A stretch of DNA of 13,429 bases from Bacteroidia bacterium (GTDB lineage Bacteria; Bacteroidota; Bacteroidia; Flavobacteriales; Flavobacteriaceae), in assembly GCA_030429325.1 (NCBI GenBank), contig JAUICT010000016.1, positions 1 to 13,429 on the forward strand. Reading direction: 5' to 3'. The position numbers and the translations under genes were made by a program. Under the pieces are notes generated by a model, which made no database searches, was not told where the DNA came from, and saw only the letters and a program-made list of their open reading frames with translations. The first letter of the stretch is position 1. The number at the start of each line of letters is the position of its first letter. Shown piece after piece: positions 7,812-13,429 of the stretch.

Positions 7812-7812
7812 T

Positions 7813-9039
7813 ATGAGAGGTAAGATTTCATATTGTTTTTATTTTCTGATGTTTACTATATTTTTTGTTGCTCCATCTACTGCACAGACCAGCGAGCAAA
7901 AGGCATTGGAGGCCAAGCGGGAGCGCTTACAGCAAGAAATCAAGGAAATCAATAGATTGCTCTTTGCCGAACGCAAGGAAAAAGGGACCATTTTGGATCA
8001 GATGGAGGCCTTGGACAACAAAATAAATGTACGCCAAGAACTGATCAGGGTCACCAACCAGCAATCCAATTTGCTCAACAGGCAAATCAATGTCAACATA
8101 AGGAACATCAGTAAGCTTCGGGAAGATCTGAACCTATTGAAAGAAGATTATGCCCAATTGATCCAAAAAACCTATCAGAACAAATCCCAGAACAATCGGT
8201 TGATGTTCCTCTTGAGTGCCGAGAATTTTTTTCAGGCTTTTAAAAGGCTTCAATACATGCAACAATATGCGAAGCATCGAAAAAAACAAGGAGAGGGGAT
8301 CATTAAAAAAACCGAAGAATTGGCCAAGCTCAACCAAGATTTGGTGATACAGCGCAAGGAGAAAGACCAACTGTTGGCGGAGAACACCAAAGCCAAGAAC
8401 GAACTTTCACGCGAAGTGGAAGCGCAGAGAGATCTTTTAAGGAGTGTTCGCCAAAATGAGGCCAAGTATACTTCGGCAATAGCAGAAAAGCAAAAAGAGG
8501 CCCGTAGAATTGATCGTGAAATAGAAAGATTGATTAAAAGTGCCATTGCCAGTTCCAACAAAAGCTCAGGAAAGTCTACAAGTGCGGTAAAATTTGCCTT
8601 GACACCTGAAGCCAAGTTGGTGGCCGATAATTTTTCAGCAAATAAGGGAAGGCTAATTTGGCCTGTGGAAAAAGGGATTAAAAGCCAAGGGTATGGGGTG
8701 TATGCAGACAAAATCTATCCTGGAATAAAACACCAGAACAATGGGGTTACCATTACTACTGATAAGGGGAGCCAGGCACGGGCCATTTTTGAAGGAGAGG
8801 TCATTGCTATTATATCCGTTCCGGGAGGGAGTAAAGGAGTAACCATAAAGCACGGAAACTATATCAGCACCTATTACAATCTTTCAAAATTATACGTTAA
8901 GAAAGGGGACAAGGTTGCTGCAAAAGAGGTCTTGGGCGATGTTTATACCAATCGGTTTGATGGCACTACAAAGCTAAAGTTCTATTTATACAGGGATTCC
9001 AATCGCTTAAATCCTGAAGAATGGATCTATCAATTATAG
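7813..9039 (+). CDS. EnvC-like murein hydrolase activator (coiled coil plus degenerate M23/LytM domain)
   Basis: A 408-residue periplasmic protein likely to activate cell-wall amidases during daughter-cell separation. Signal peptide at 1-24 (cleavage STA before Q25). Residues about 26-245 are an almost unbroken charged heptad coiled coil; a Ser/Ala/Lys linker follows (about 245-262); the LytM/M23 fold starts near GRLIWPVE (279-286). All four zinc or catalytic positions of active M23 peptidases appear changed: the HxGxD site reads NNGVT (N309, T313), the YxHLS histidine is N356 in YYNLS, and the LHFE histidine is K389 in LKFYL. Like E. coli EnvC it should be non-catalytic. The start is ATG 7813, one base after the previous stop. 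The assignment to EnvC-like activators is firm; the partner amidase is not in the window. Confidence 0.92.
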   Translation: MRGKISYCFYFLMFTIFFVAPSTAQTSEQKALEAKRERLQQEIKEINRLLFAERKEKGTILDQMEALDNKINVRQELIRVTNQQSNLLNRQINVNIRNISKLREDLNLLKEDYAQLIQKTYQNKSQNNRLMFLLSAENFFQAFKRLQYMQQYAKHRKKQGEGIIKKTEELAKLNQDLVIQRKEKDQLLAENTKAKNELSREVEAQRDLLRSVRQNEAKYTSAIAEKQKEARRIDREIERLIKSAIASSNKSSGKSTSAVKFALTPEAKLVADNFSANKGRLIWPVEKGIKSQGYGVYADKIYPGIKHQNNGVTITTDKGSQARAIFEGEVIAIISVPGGSKGVTIKHGNYISTYYNLSKLYVKKGDKVAAKEVLGDVYTNRFDGTTKLKFYLYRDSNRLNPEEWIYQL

Positions 9040-9042
9040 CCT

Positions 9043-9879
9043 ATGCGAAGAATCACGGATTTACAAGGAAGTTTTACGTTGCACAATGGTGTTCAAATGC
9101 CGTATTTTGGATTGGGGGTTTATCTCTCCAAAGATGGTGGCGAAGTCATCAACGCGGTAAAGGATGCCTTGAACCACGGATACCGGCATGTGGATACCGC
9201 CTCTATCTATAACAACGAGGAAGGCGTAGGCATTGGTATTAAAGAAAGCAATGTTCCCCGAAAAGATGTTTTCTTGGTAAGCAAGGTCTGGAATACCGAT
9301 CAGGGCTATGACAGTACCCTAAAAGCTTTTGAAGCGAGTTTAAAACGGTTGGATACCGACTATCTGGATCTATACTTGATCCATTGGCCCAAAGGCGAAC
9401 TATCCAAAGAAACCTGGAAAGCCCTCGAACAACTTTACAGGGAAAAAAGAGTACGAGCCATTGGTGTGAGCAACTTTTTACAGCACCATTTGGAGGATTT
9501 GTTGACCTCGGCCGAGATTGTCCCCATGGTGAACCAAATGGAATTCCATCCGTATTTGGTACAACAGGATTTGGTGGATTTCTGCCGTGCCAAGGGTATC
9601 CAGTACGAAGCATGGTCGCCCATGATGCAGGGAAACATCTTTGACCTTGAGATTATGAAGGATTTAGCTTCCAAGTACAACAAGACCGTTGCACAGATTG
9701 TGTTGCGATGGGACCTTCAAAAAGGGGTGGTCACCATTCCTAAATCTTCCAAGAAAGAACGGATTATCTCCAATGCGGCTATTTTCGACTTTGAACTCAG
9801 CCCGGAAGATATGCATCGGTTGGATGCCTTGGACCGTGGCAAGCGCTTTGGCCCGGACCCGGATAATTTTGATTTCTAA
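9043..9879 (+). CDS. Aldo/keto reductase (AKR5-like, 2,5-diketogluconate reductase type)
   Basis: A cytoplasmic NADPH-dependent carbonyl reductase of 278 residues with a TIM-barrel fold. The catalytic tetrad is complete: D51 (VDTAS), Y56 (IYNNE), K81 (SKVWN) and H114 (LIHWP). Further family motifs are GVSNF (about 140-144), the NQMEFHP segment (about 163-169), the cofactor-binding VVTIPKSSKKERI stretch, and the C-terminal FGPDPDNFDF typical of this subgroup. The gene begins 3 bases after the EnvC-like stop, so it is probably read on the same transcript, although its chemistry has no obvious link to the envelope genes. The physiological substrate cannot be told from sequence. The 3x231-bp repeat array follows about 70 bases after the stop. 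Confidence 0.94.
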   Translation: MRRITDLQGSFTLHNGVQMPYFGLGVYLSKDGGEVINAVKDALNHGYRHVDTASIYNNEEGVGIGIKESNVPRKDVFLVSKVWNTDQGYDSTLKAFEASLKRLDTDYLDLYLIHWPKGELSKETWKALEQLYREKRVRAIGVSNFLQHHLEDLLTSAEIVPMVNQMEFHPYLVQQDLVDFCRAKGIQYEAWSPMMQGNIFDLEIMKDLASKYNKTVAQIVLRWDLQKGVVTIPKSSKKERIISNAAIFDFELSPEDMHRLDALDRGKRFGPDPDNFDF

Positions 9880-9948
9880 AGATCAAGAAGTAAACCCTTC
9901 TGCCGCAAGGTTGTATTTATCTTATGGCGAACACTCCCATCTGAAATC

Positions 9949-10179
9949 CGCAATTGTCATTTCGATATGAGGAACGTGGTGACGATTGAGAAATCTCACC
10001 CAACCATGGATGTCTCGAACGAGAAGGAATCTGTTGATCATAAGATTTCTCGTTGCTCGTACCTCACTCTGTCGAAATGACAGAGACATTCAGGTCAATT
10101 GGGGGAGTTGGTGTCCGTCCCCAATGTCATTCCGTGCGTGACACAGAATCCCATAATTCTAGAATGACAATGTCCAATG
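9949..10179. repeat. 231-bp unit, copy 1
   Basis: Contains three hairpin-forming parts: cgagaaggaatct (10020-10032) pairing with agatttctcg (10043-10052) with a small bulge; a perfect ctctgtc (10067-10073) and gacagag (10079-10085) hairpin with loop gaaat; and the attccgtg/acagaat imperfect hairpin at 10129-10149. The right end agaatgaca (10161-10169) mirrors the tgtcatt-type left edges of the family. Confidence 0.9.
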
Positions 10180-10410
10180 CGTAATCGTCATTCCGATATG
10201 AGGAACGTAGTGACGATTGAGAAATCTCACCCAACCAAGGATGTCTCGAACGAGAAGGAATCTGTTGATCATAAGATTTCTCGTTGCTCGTACCTCGCTC
10301 TGTCGAAAAGACAGAGACATTCGTGTCAATTGGGGGAATTCGTGTCCGTCCCCTACGTCATTCCGTGCTTGACATGGAATCCCATAATTCTAGAATGACA
10401 ATGTCCAATC
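10180..10410. repeat. 231-bp unit, copy 2
   Basis: Same arrangement as copy 1. The ctctgtc/gacagag hairpin is kept while its loop changes from gaaat to gaaaa. The second module reads attccgtg...catggaat (10360-10380), pairing with one G-T wobble. Confidence 0.9.
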
Positions 10411-10632
10411 CGCAATCGTCATTTCGATATGAGGAACGTAGTGACGATTGAGAAATCTCACCCAACCAAGGATGTCTCGAACGAGAAGGAATCTGTTGAT
10501 CATAAGATTTCTCGTCGCCCGTACCTCACTCTGTCGAAATTGCAAAGACATTCAGGTCAATTGGGGGAGTTCGTGTCCGTCCCCAATGCCATTCCGTGCT
10601 TAACATGGAATCCCATAATCTTAAAATAAAAT
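10411..10632. repeat. 231-bp unit, copy 3 (decayed right end)
   Basis: Aligned to copy 2 from its first base. The ctctgtc hairpin is broken here (right arm tgcaaag), and the last 20 or so bases have drifted (cttaaaataaaa in place of tctagaatgaca), so the terminal tgtcatt/aatgaca pairing is lost. It appears to be the oldest or least constrained copy. Confidence 0.85.
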
Positions 10633-10640
10633 CGTGGTTT

Positions 10641-10680
10641 CACTCGACTAGGAAATCATCAATCGAGTGGTTTTTCTTTT
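10641..10680 (+). terminator. Probable intrinsic terminator after the repeat array
   Basis: Arms cactcga (10641-10647) and tcgagtg (10663-10669), a 15-base loop, then a T-rich tail gtttttctttt to 10680. It could end read-through from the + strand operon beyond the array. Its stem is modest (7 pairs) and the loop is long. It also lies 40 bases past the thioesterase stop on the other strand, but there the trailing sequence (gaaaccacg) is not a good T-tract. Confidence 0.6.
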
Positions 10681-10719
10681 AGGTGAACTTGTTGAAGCTA
10701 GGAAAAACGGTATTGAGAA

Positions 10720-11232
10720 TCAACCCAGAAACAAGGCCTTAAGCTCGGTGGCATCTGAAGGTTTTAGTTTACCAGCCAACACCAAACTCAATTGTTTTCT
10801 ACGTAAAGCTGCGGCAAAACGCTCCTTTTCCAAATCGGTTTCAGGTTCCAAAGAGGGAACTTCAGTAGGTTTTCCCGTATCGTCTACAGCCACAAAAGTA
10901 TAAATGGCCTCATTAGCCTTGGTGCGTTCGCCGGTAAAACGATCTTCGATCCACACATCAATAAAAATCTCCATGGAGGTCTTGAACGCCCGGGAGACAG
11001 CGGCTTCCACGGTAACCACACTGCCCAAGGGCACCGCCCGGTTAAAGGCCACATGGTTCACTGAGGCGGTAACTGTGATTCTTCGGCTATGCCTACGGGC
11101 CGAAATGCTGGCCGCCCGATCCATTCGGGCCAAGAGTTCCCCGCCAAACAGATTGTTCAAGGGGTTGGTCTCGCTGGGGAGGACCAAATCGGTCATTACG
11201 GTTCTGGATTCGCTTGGAGTTTTAGCGCGCAT
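10720..11232 (-). CDS. Acyl-CoA thioesterase (hotdog fold, YciA/ACOT type)
   Basis: Predicted to hydrolyse acyl-CoA to free acid and CoA in the cytoplasm. The 170-residue protein has the family core near the N-terminus: P19 and N23 (LPSETNPLNN), the FGG motif 29-31 (NLFGGELL), and MD 37-38 (ARMDRAA), matching the NxxGxxFGGxLxxxMD pattern of COG1607 single-hotdog thioesterases. A second conserved stretch, VNHVAFNRAVPLGSVV, begins near residue 58. The charged C-terminal tail (ETDLEKERFAAALRRKQ) is usual for Bacteroidota members. The start ATG lies 16 bases after a good promoter -7 element, fitting a short leader. The chain-length preference is unknown. Confidence 0.92.
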   Translation of the reverse strand: MRAKTPSESRTVMTDLVLPSETNPLNNLFGGELLARMDRAASISARRHSRRITVTASVNHVAFNRAVPLGSVVTVEAAVSRAFKTSMEIFIDVWIEDRFTGERTKANEAIYTFVAVDDTGKPTEVPSLEPETDLEKERFAAALRRKQLSLVLAGKLKPSDATELKALFLG

Positions 11233-11248
11233 ACCTTTAAATTTTGCG

Positions 11249-11279
11249 CAAAGATATTGAAGTGTGGTATCGTTTTAAA
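11249..11279 (-). promoter_or_regulatory. Bacteroidota-type promoter for the thioesterase gene
   Basis: On the minus strand the sequence reads TTTA (11279-11276), 19 bases, then TATCTTTG (11256-11249). This matches the Bacteroidota primary sigma consensus TTTG-N19-TAnnTTTG, with a perfect -7 element and one mismatch in the -33 element. Transcription would start around 11243, leaving a leader of about ten bases before the ATG at 11232. Confidence 0.7.
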
Positions 11280-11290
11280 GAAAAGTAGGC

Positions 11291-12235
11291 TTATTTCTCG
11301 GAAAGAAGCCAAGCATCACGGGATTCGGAGGTCTTTACCTTTTTAAGAAAAGCCAATGCTTCTTTGGGGTCTTCAAAACTATCATAGGCCACTTGGTGAA
11401 GGCCATATTTGTTGATGCCTAAATAAAATGCATTGAAACCTTTGCTTTTTAGCTGTTCCACACGTTTTTCAGCATTTTCCTCCATGCGGAAAGCGCCGGC
11501 AATGACATGGTGTTTGCCCAATTTCTTTTTGGTTACATCCAAATTTAAAGCAGGCAGTTCCAGGGGATCACTTTCAAAGAAAGTGGCTTCTTGGATTAAA
11601 CGAGACACCTGTTCTTGAGCATCTTGTTGGACAGCAACTTGTTTTTGCTGAAGGTCACCATAAGTGCGGTAAGAGGTAACACCCAAGGAAACTGCCAAAA
11701 ACAATACGGCAGCATATTTTAACCAAGGTCTGAAGGAGGTTTGTTCCCGTTTTTCAGGAGTGATGATGAACGGAATTTTTTCTTCGAGTTCCTCAACCTC
11801 CTCTTTGAGTACCTCACGCTGAATGGGTGTGGCCGAAAAAGCGGATAATCCGAAAGATGAGGTCAAAAAGTTGGTTCTGTTCTCAGGCTGGAATTGAATG
11901 CGTTGTTCCCTATTATACCAAAGCTTTCCAACCCCAAAAAGTTCAATGCTTTCCCCTTGTTCCAACTTATTTTTCCATGAGCGGGATACTTCTTCCACTT
12001 CCTGCAACAACTCCTCATAGCCCAATTTTTTTTCCTTGGCAATATGGGACACCAAAAGCCCGTCATTTTTGGACAATTGGGCATTAAAGGAAATGGTTTT
12101 GGAAGGAGGGATCAAAGTGTTGGTGGTCACATCAATCTCTGCGGATTTTCCATGTGCGAGGAAAGCCCCAAAACCAGGCACCACAACACAATTGTAATCG
12201 AACAGCAATTTTTCTATGTAAGAATCAATCCGCAT
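11291..12235 (-). CDS. HU-CCDC81-like / transmembrane / SPOR domain protein
   Basis: A 314-residue single-pass membrane protein. Residues 1-about 130 form two small HU-like (bacterial HU-CCDC81) modules: MRIDSYIEKLLFDYNCVVVPGFGAF at the start and GESIELFGVGKLWYN (94-108). A Glu-rich linker (141-153) leads to one hydrophobic segment (about 171-190, WLKYAAVLFLAVSLGV). The periplasmic part ends in a SPOR domain (about 240-311, HHVIAGAFRMEENAEKRVEQL and later AYDSFEDPKEALAFL), a fold that binds denuded septal peptidoglycan. I chose ATG 12235; the open frame extends to 12322, but the added 29 residues are a low-complexity hydrophobic stretch not belonging to the HU-like start. It is divergent from dprA, 105 bases away. 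Confidence 0.88.
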   Translation of the reverse strand: MRIDSYIEKLLFDYNCVVVPGFGAFLAHGKSAEIDVTTNTLIPPSKTISFNAQLSKNDGLLVSHIAKEKKLGYEELLQEVEEVSRSWKNKLEQGESIELFGVGKLWYNREQRIQFQPENRTNFLTSSFGLSAFSATPIQREVLKEEVEELEEKIPFIITPEKREQTSFRPWLKYAAVLFLAVSLGVTSYRTYGDLQQKQVAVQQDAQEQVSRLIQEATFFESDPLELPALNLDVTKKKLGKHHVIAGAFRMEENAEKRVEQLKSKGFNAFYLGINKYGLHQVAYDSFEDPKEALAFLKKVKTSESRDAWLLSEK

Positions 12236-12340
12236 GGCCACAAATATTGCAAAAAATATAGGAGAACAAAATAGGAGGGATAACTTTTTATTAACATTTG
12301 AAAATCTGTATTTTGTGAACAATTATCACACCCAAATCAA

Positions 12341-13429
12341 ATGACTGAACCTGAAATTATTGCGGCGCTCCGCCTACAGGCCATTCCCAATATTGGCGAT
12401 ATCACGGCCAAGAAATTAATTTCCCATTGTGGTAGTCCAACGGCCATTTTTAAGGATAAACCACATCACCTTTTAAAGATTGAGGGGATTGGGCAGTTTA
12501 CCTTGAAGGGACTCCACGATGCCATGTATCTGGATGAAGCCGAATCCGAATACCAATTTATTTCCAAGGAGAACATCAAAGCCTCCTATTTTATGGAGGA
12601 AGACTATCCGGCCTATTTGAAACATTGCGTGGATGGTCCCATTCTCATTTTTATGAAGGGCAACATCAATTTAAGGGAAAGAAGGATTATCAGTGTAGTG
12701 GGCACTCGAAATATTACAAGCTATGGCACTGCTTTTTGCGAGGCGTTTTTGGAAGAGATTGCTCCGTTGGACCCTATTTTGGTGAGTGGTTTTGCGTATG
12801 GGGTGGACATAGCCATCCAAAAAGCGGCCATGGAAAGGGGGTTGCAGACTGTGGCATGCTTGGCTCATGGACTGAATCAGATATATCCCAAGGCACATAA
12901 AAAGTATGTGGCGGCCATGGAACGGAATGGGGGATTCATCACAGACTTTTGGAGCAACAGCAAGCCGGACCGGGAAAATTTTCTAAAGCGGAACCGGATC
13001 ATAGCTGGGATGAGCGAAGCAACCTTGGTAGTAGAGTCGGCCGAAAAAGGAGGGAGTCTTGTCACGGCAGATTTGGCCAATGGGTATAATCGGGAAGTGT
13101 TTGCCGTGCCAGGAAGATGCACGGATAAATTCAGTAGGGGCTGCAATGACCTTATCAAAAGACAAAAGGCCCATTTGCTTACTTCAGCAGCGGATTTGAT
13201 CTATCTTTTGGGATGGGAGTTGGAGGAAAAAAAGGAAAAAGTGCCAGTACAAAAACAACTTTTTATCGATTTGGATGAAACAGAAAAGTCTGTCTATTCC
13301 TACTTACAATTGAACGGAAAACAATTGCTGGACACCGTAGCTTTGGAGTGTAAACTACCTATTTTTAAAACCTCATCCACTCTTTTGAACTTGGAAATGA
13401 AAGGATTGATCCGACCATTGCCCGGGAAA
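12341..13429 (+). CDS. dprA: DNA-processing protein DprA (3' end outside window)
   Basis: A cytoplasmic single-stranded-DNA-binding protein that loads RecA during natural transformation. From ATG 12341 the frame is open to the last base, 363 codons without a stop. An N-terminal helix-hairpin-helix/SAM-like region (about 1-65, with PNIGDITAKKLI and KIEGIGQF) is followed by the Rossmann-like DprA core: VVGTRNITSYG with GTR at 121-123, SGFAYGVDIA at 149-158, FLKRNRIIAG, then VVESAEKGGSLVTADLA and the VFAVPGR segment. A winged-helix C-terminal domain (about 300 onward, ETEKSVYSYL) ends near IRPLPGK, so probably only a few residues are missing. Upstream, 12236-12340 is AT-rich with no clear promoter match. 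Functional competence is not shown by this gene alone, as dprA is widespread in non-transforming species. Confidence 0.95.
   Translation, partial: MTEPEIIAALRLQAIPNIGDITAKKLISHCGSPTAIFKDKPHHLLKIEGIGQFTLKGLHDAMYLDEAESEYQFISKENIKASYFMEEDYPAYLKHCVDGPILIFMKGNINLRERRIISVVGTRNITSYGTAFCEAFLEEIAPLDPILVSGFAYGVDIAIQKAAMERGLQTVACLAHGLNQIYPKAHKKYVAAMERNGGFITDFWSNSKPDRENFLKRNRIIAGMSEATLVVESAEKGGSLVTADLANGYNREVFAVPGRCTDKFSRGCNDLIKRQKAHLLTSAADLIYLLGWELEEKKEKVPVQKQLFIDLDETEKSVYSYLQLNGKQLLDTVALECKLPIFKTSSTLLNLEMKGLIRPLPGK

Larger units (their letters stand above)
9949..10632. repeat. Tandem array: three copies of a 231-bp composite palindromic unit
   Basis: This array occupies most of the 840-base gene-free region between the aldo/keto reductase and thioesterase genes, which point toward each other. 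Copies begin at 9949, 10180 and 10411: the spacing is exactly 231 both times, with no indels in the aligned part. By eye, copies 1 and 2 differ at about 17 positions (roughly 93% identical), and copies 2 and 3 at a similar number before copy 3 fades out near 10632. Each unit contains the flavobacterial motifs gtcattycga...gagaaatct and its inverted partner agatttctcg, plus a second module, attccgtg...ggaatccc, ending in agaatgaca. Flanking 9880-9948 shows nothing recognisable. Short open frames inside the copies are not conserved in copy 1 and are judged spurious. Confidence 0.95.

Noticed and set aside
8250..8711. Long antisense open frame (153 codons) opposite the EnvC-like gene
   Set aside because: A shadow of the coiled-coil coding sequence; no family features, and it lies entirely inside a firm gene on the other strand.
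10177..10398. A 73-codon open frame in repeat copy 2 and a similar 66-codon frame at 10429-10629 in copy 3
   Set aside because: Both are repeat sequence read in one frame. Copy 1 has a stop part-way through the same frame, and differences between copies are not biased to silent positions. No recognisable protein family.
9949..10632. CRISPR array
   Set aside because: The units are 231 bp and similar throughout, with no short repeat and variable spacer pattern, and no cas genes are present.
12236..12322. N-terminal 29-residue extension of the SPOR protein from ATG 12322
   Set aside because: The extension is AT-rich, not family-like, and would place a second hydrophobic segment before the HU-like domain, reversing the expected topology.
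12241..12340. Promoters for dprA or the SPOR gene in the divergent gap
   Set aside because: Several near matches (TATTTTG, TATTTG) have wrong internal spacing, so no site could be chosen with confidence.

Overview
The window looks like chromosomal core sequence from a marine-type Flavobacteriaceae bacterium (Bacteroidota), perhaps close to Muricauda/Allomuricauda. That placement is an inference from protein style, not a database result. It rests on the atpA-atpG order with no atpD following, a DUF4292 lipoprotein, an HU-like/SPOR fusion protein, a degenerate M23 EnvC-like protein, TTG and GTG starts, the near absence of Shine-Dalgarno sequences, a close match to the Bacteroidota promoter (TTTG-N19-TAnnTTTG), and dispersed hairpins built on 'tgtcattcc...ggaatgaca'.

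Layout. (1) Positions 1-2600: end of an F-type ATP synthase operon, with atpA (5' end outside the window) and atpG. The two genes are separated by a palindromic repeat, and a strong intrinsic terminator follows. (2) Positions 2684-9879: a long run of + strand genes that are tightly packed or overlapping, mostly concerned with the cell envelope: polysaccharide/lipid flippase, dut, a small GIY-YIG nuclease gene, sugar-phosphate nucleotidyltransferase, periplasmic TPR protein, DUF4292 lipoprotein, EnvC-like coiled-coil protein and an aldo/keto reductase. The GIY-YIG gene sits between two palindromes and is clearly AT-richer than its neighbours, so it looks like an accessory insertion into an otherwise compact operon. 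(3) Positions 9880-10719: a gene-free stretch holding three tandem copies of a 231-bp unit that is itself a composite of flavobacterial hairpins, then a terminator-like hairpin. (4) Positions 10720-12235: two minus-strand genes, an acyl-CoA thioesterase with a good promoter and an HU-like/transmembrane/SPOR protein. (5) Positions 12341-13429: divergent dprA, which runs off the right edge just short of its expected end.

How the genes fit together: the central run joins precursor handling (nucleotidyltransferase, flippase), outer-membrane or periplasmic factors (TPR protein, LolA/LolB-like DUF4292 protein) and peptidoglycan remodelling at division (EnvC-like protein). The SPOR protein on the other strand also points to septal peptidoglycan. 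dut and dprA are nucleotide/DNA housekeeping genes.

No clearly new multi-gene system is visible. The parts that ordinary annotation does not explain are the hairpin repeats: one between atpA and atpG, two bracketing the GIY-YIG gene, and the 3 x 231-bp array.
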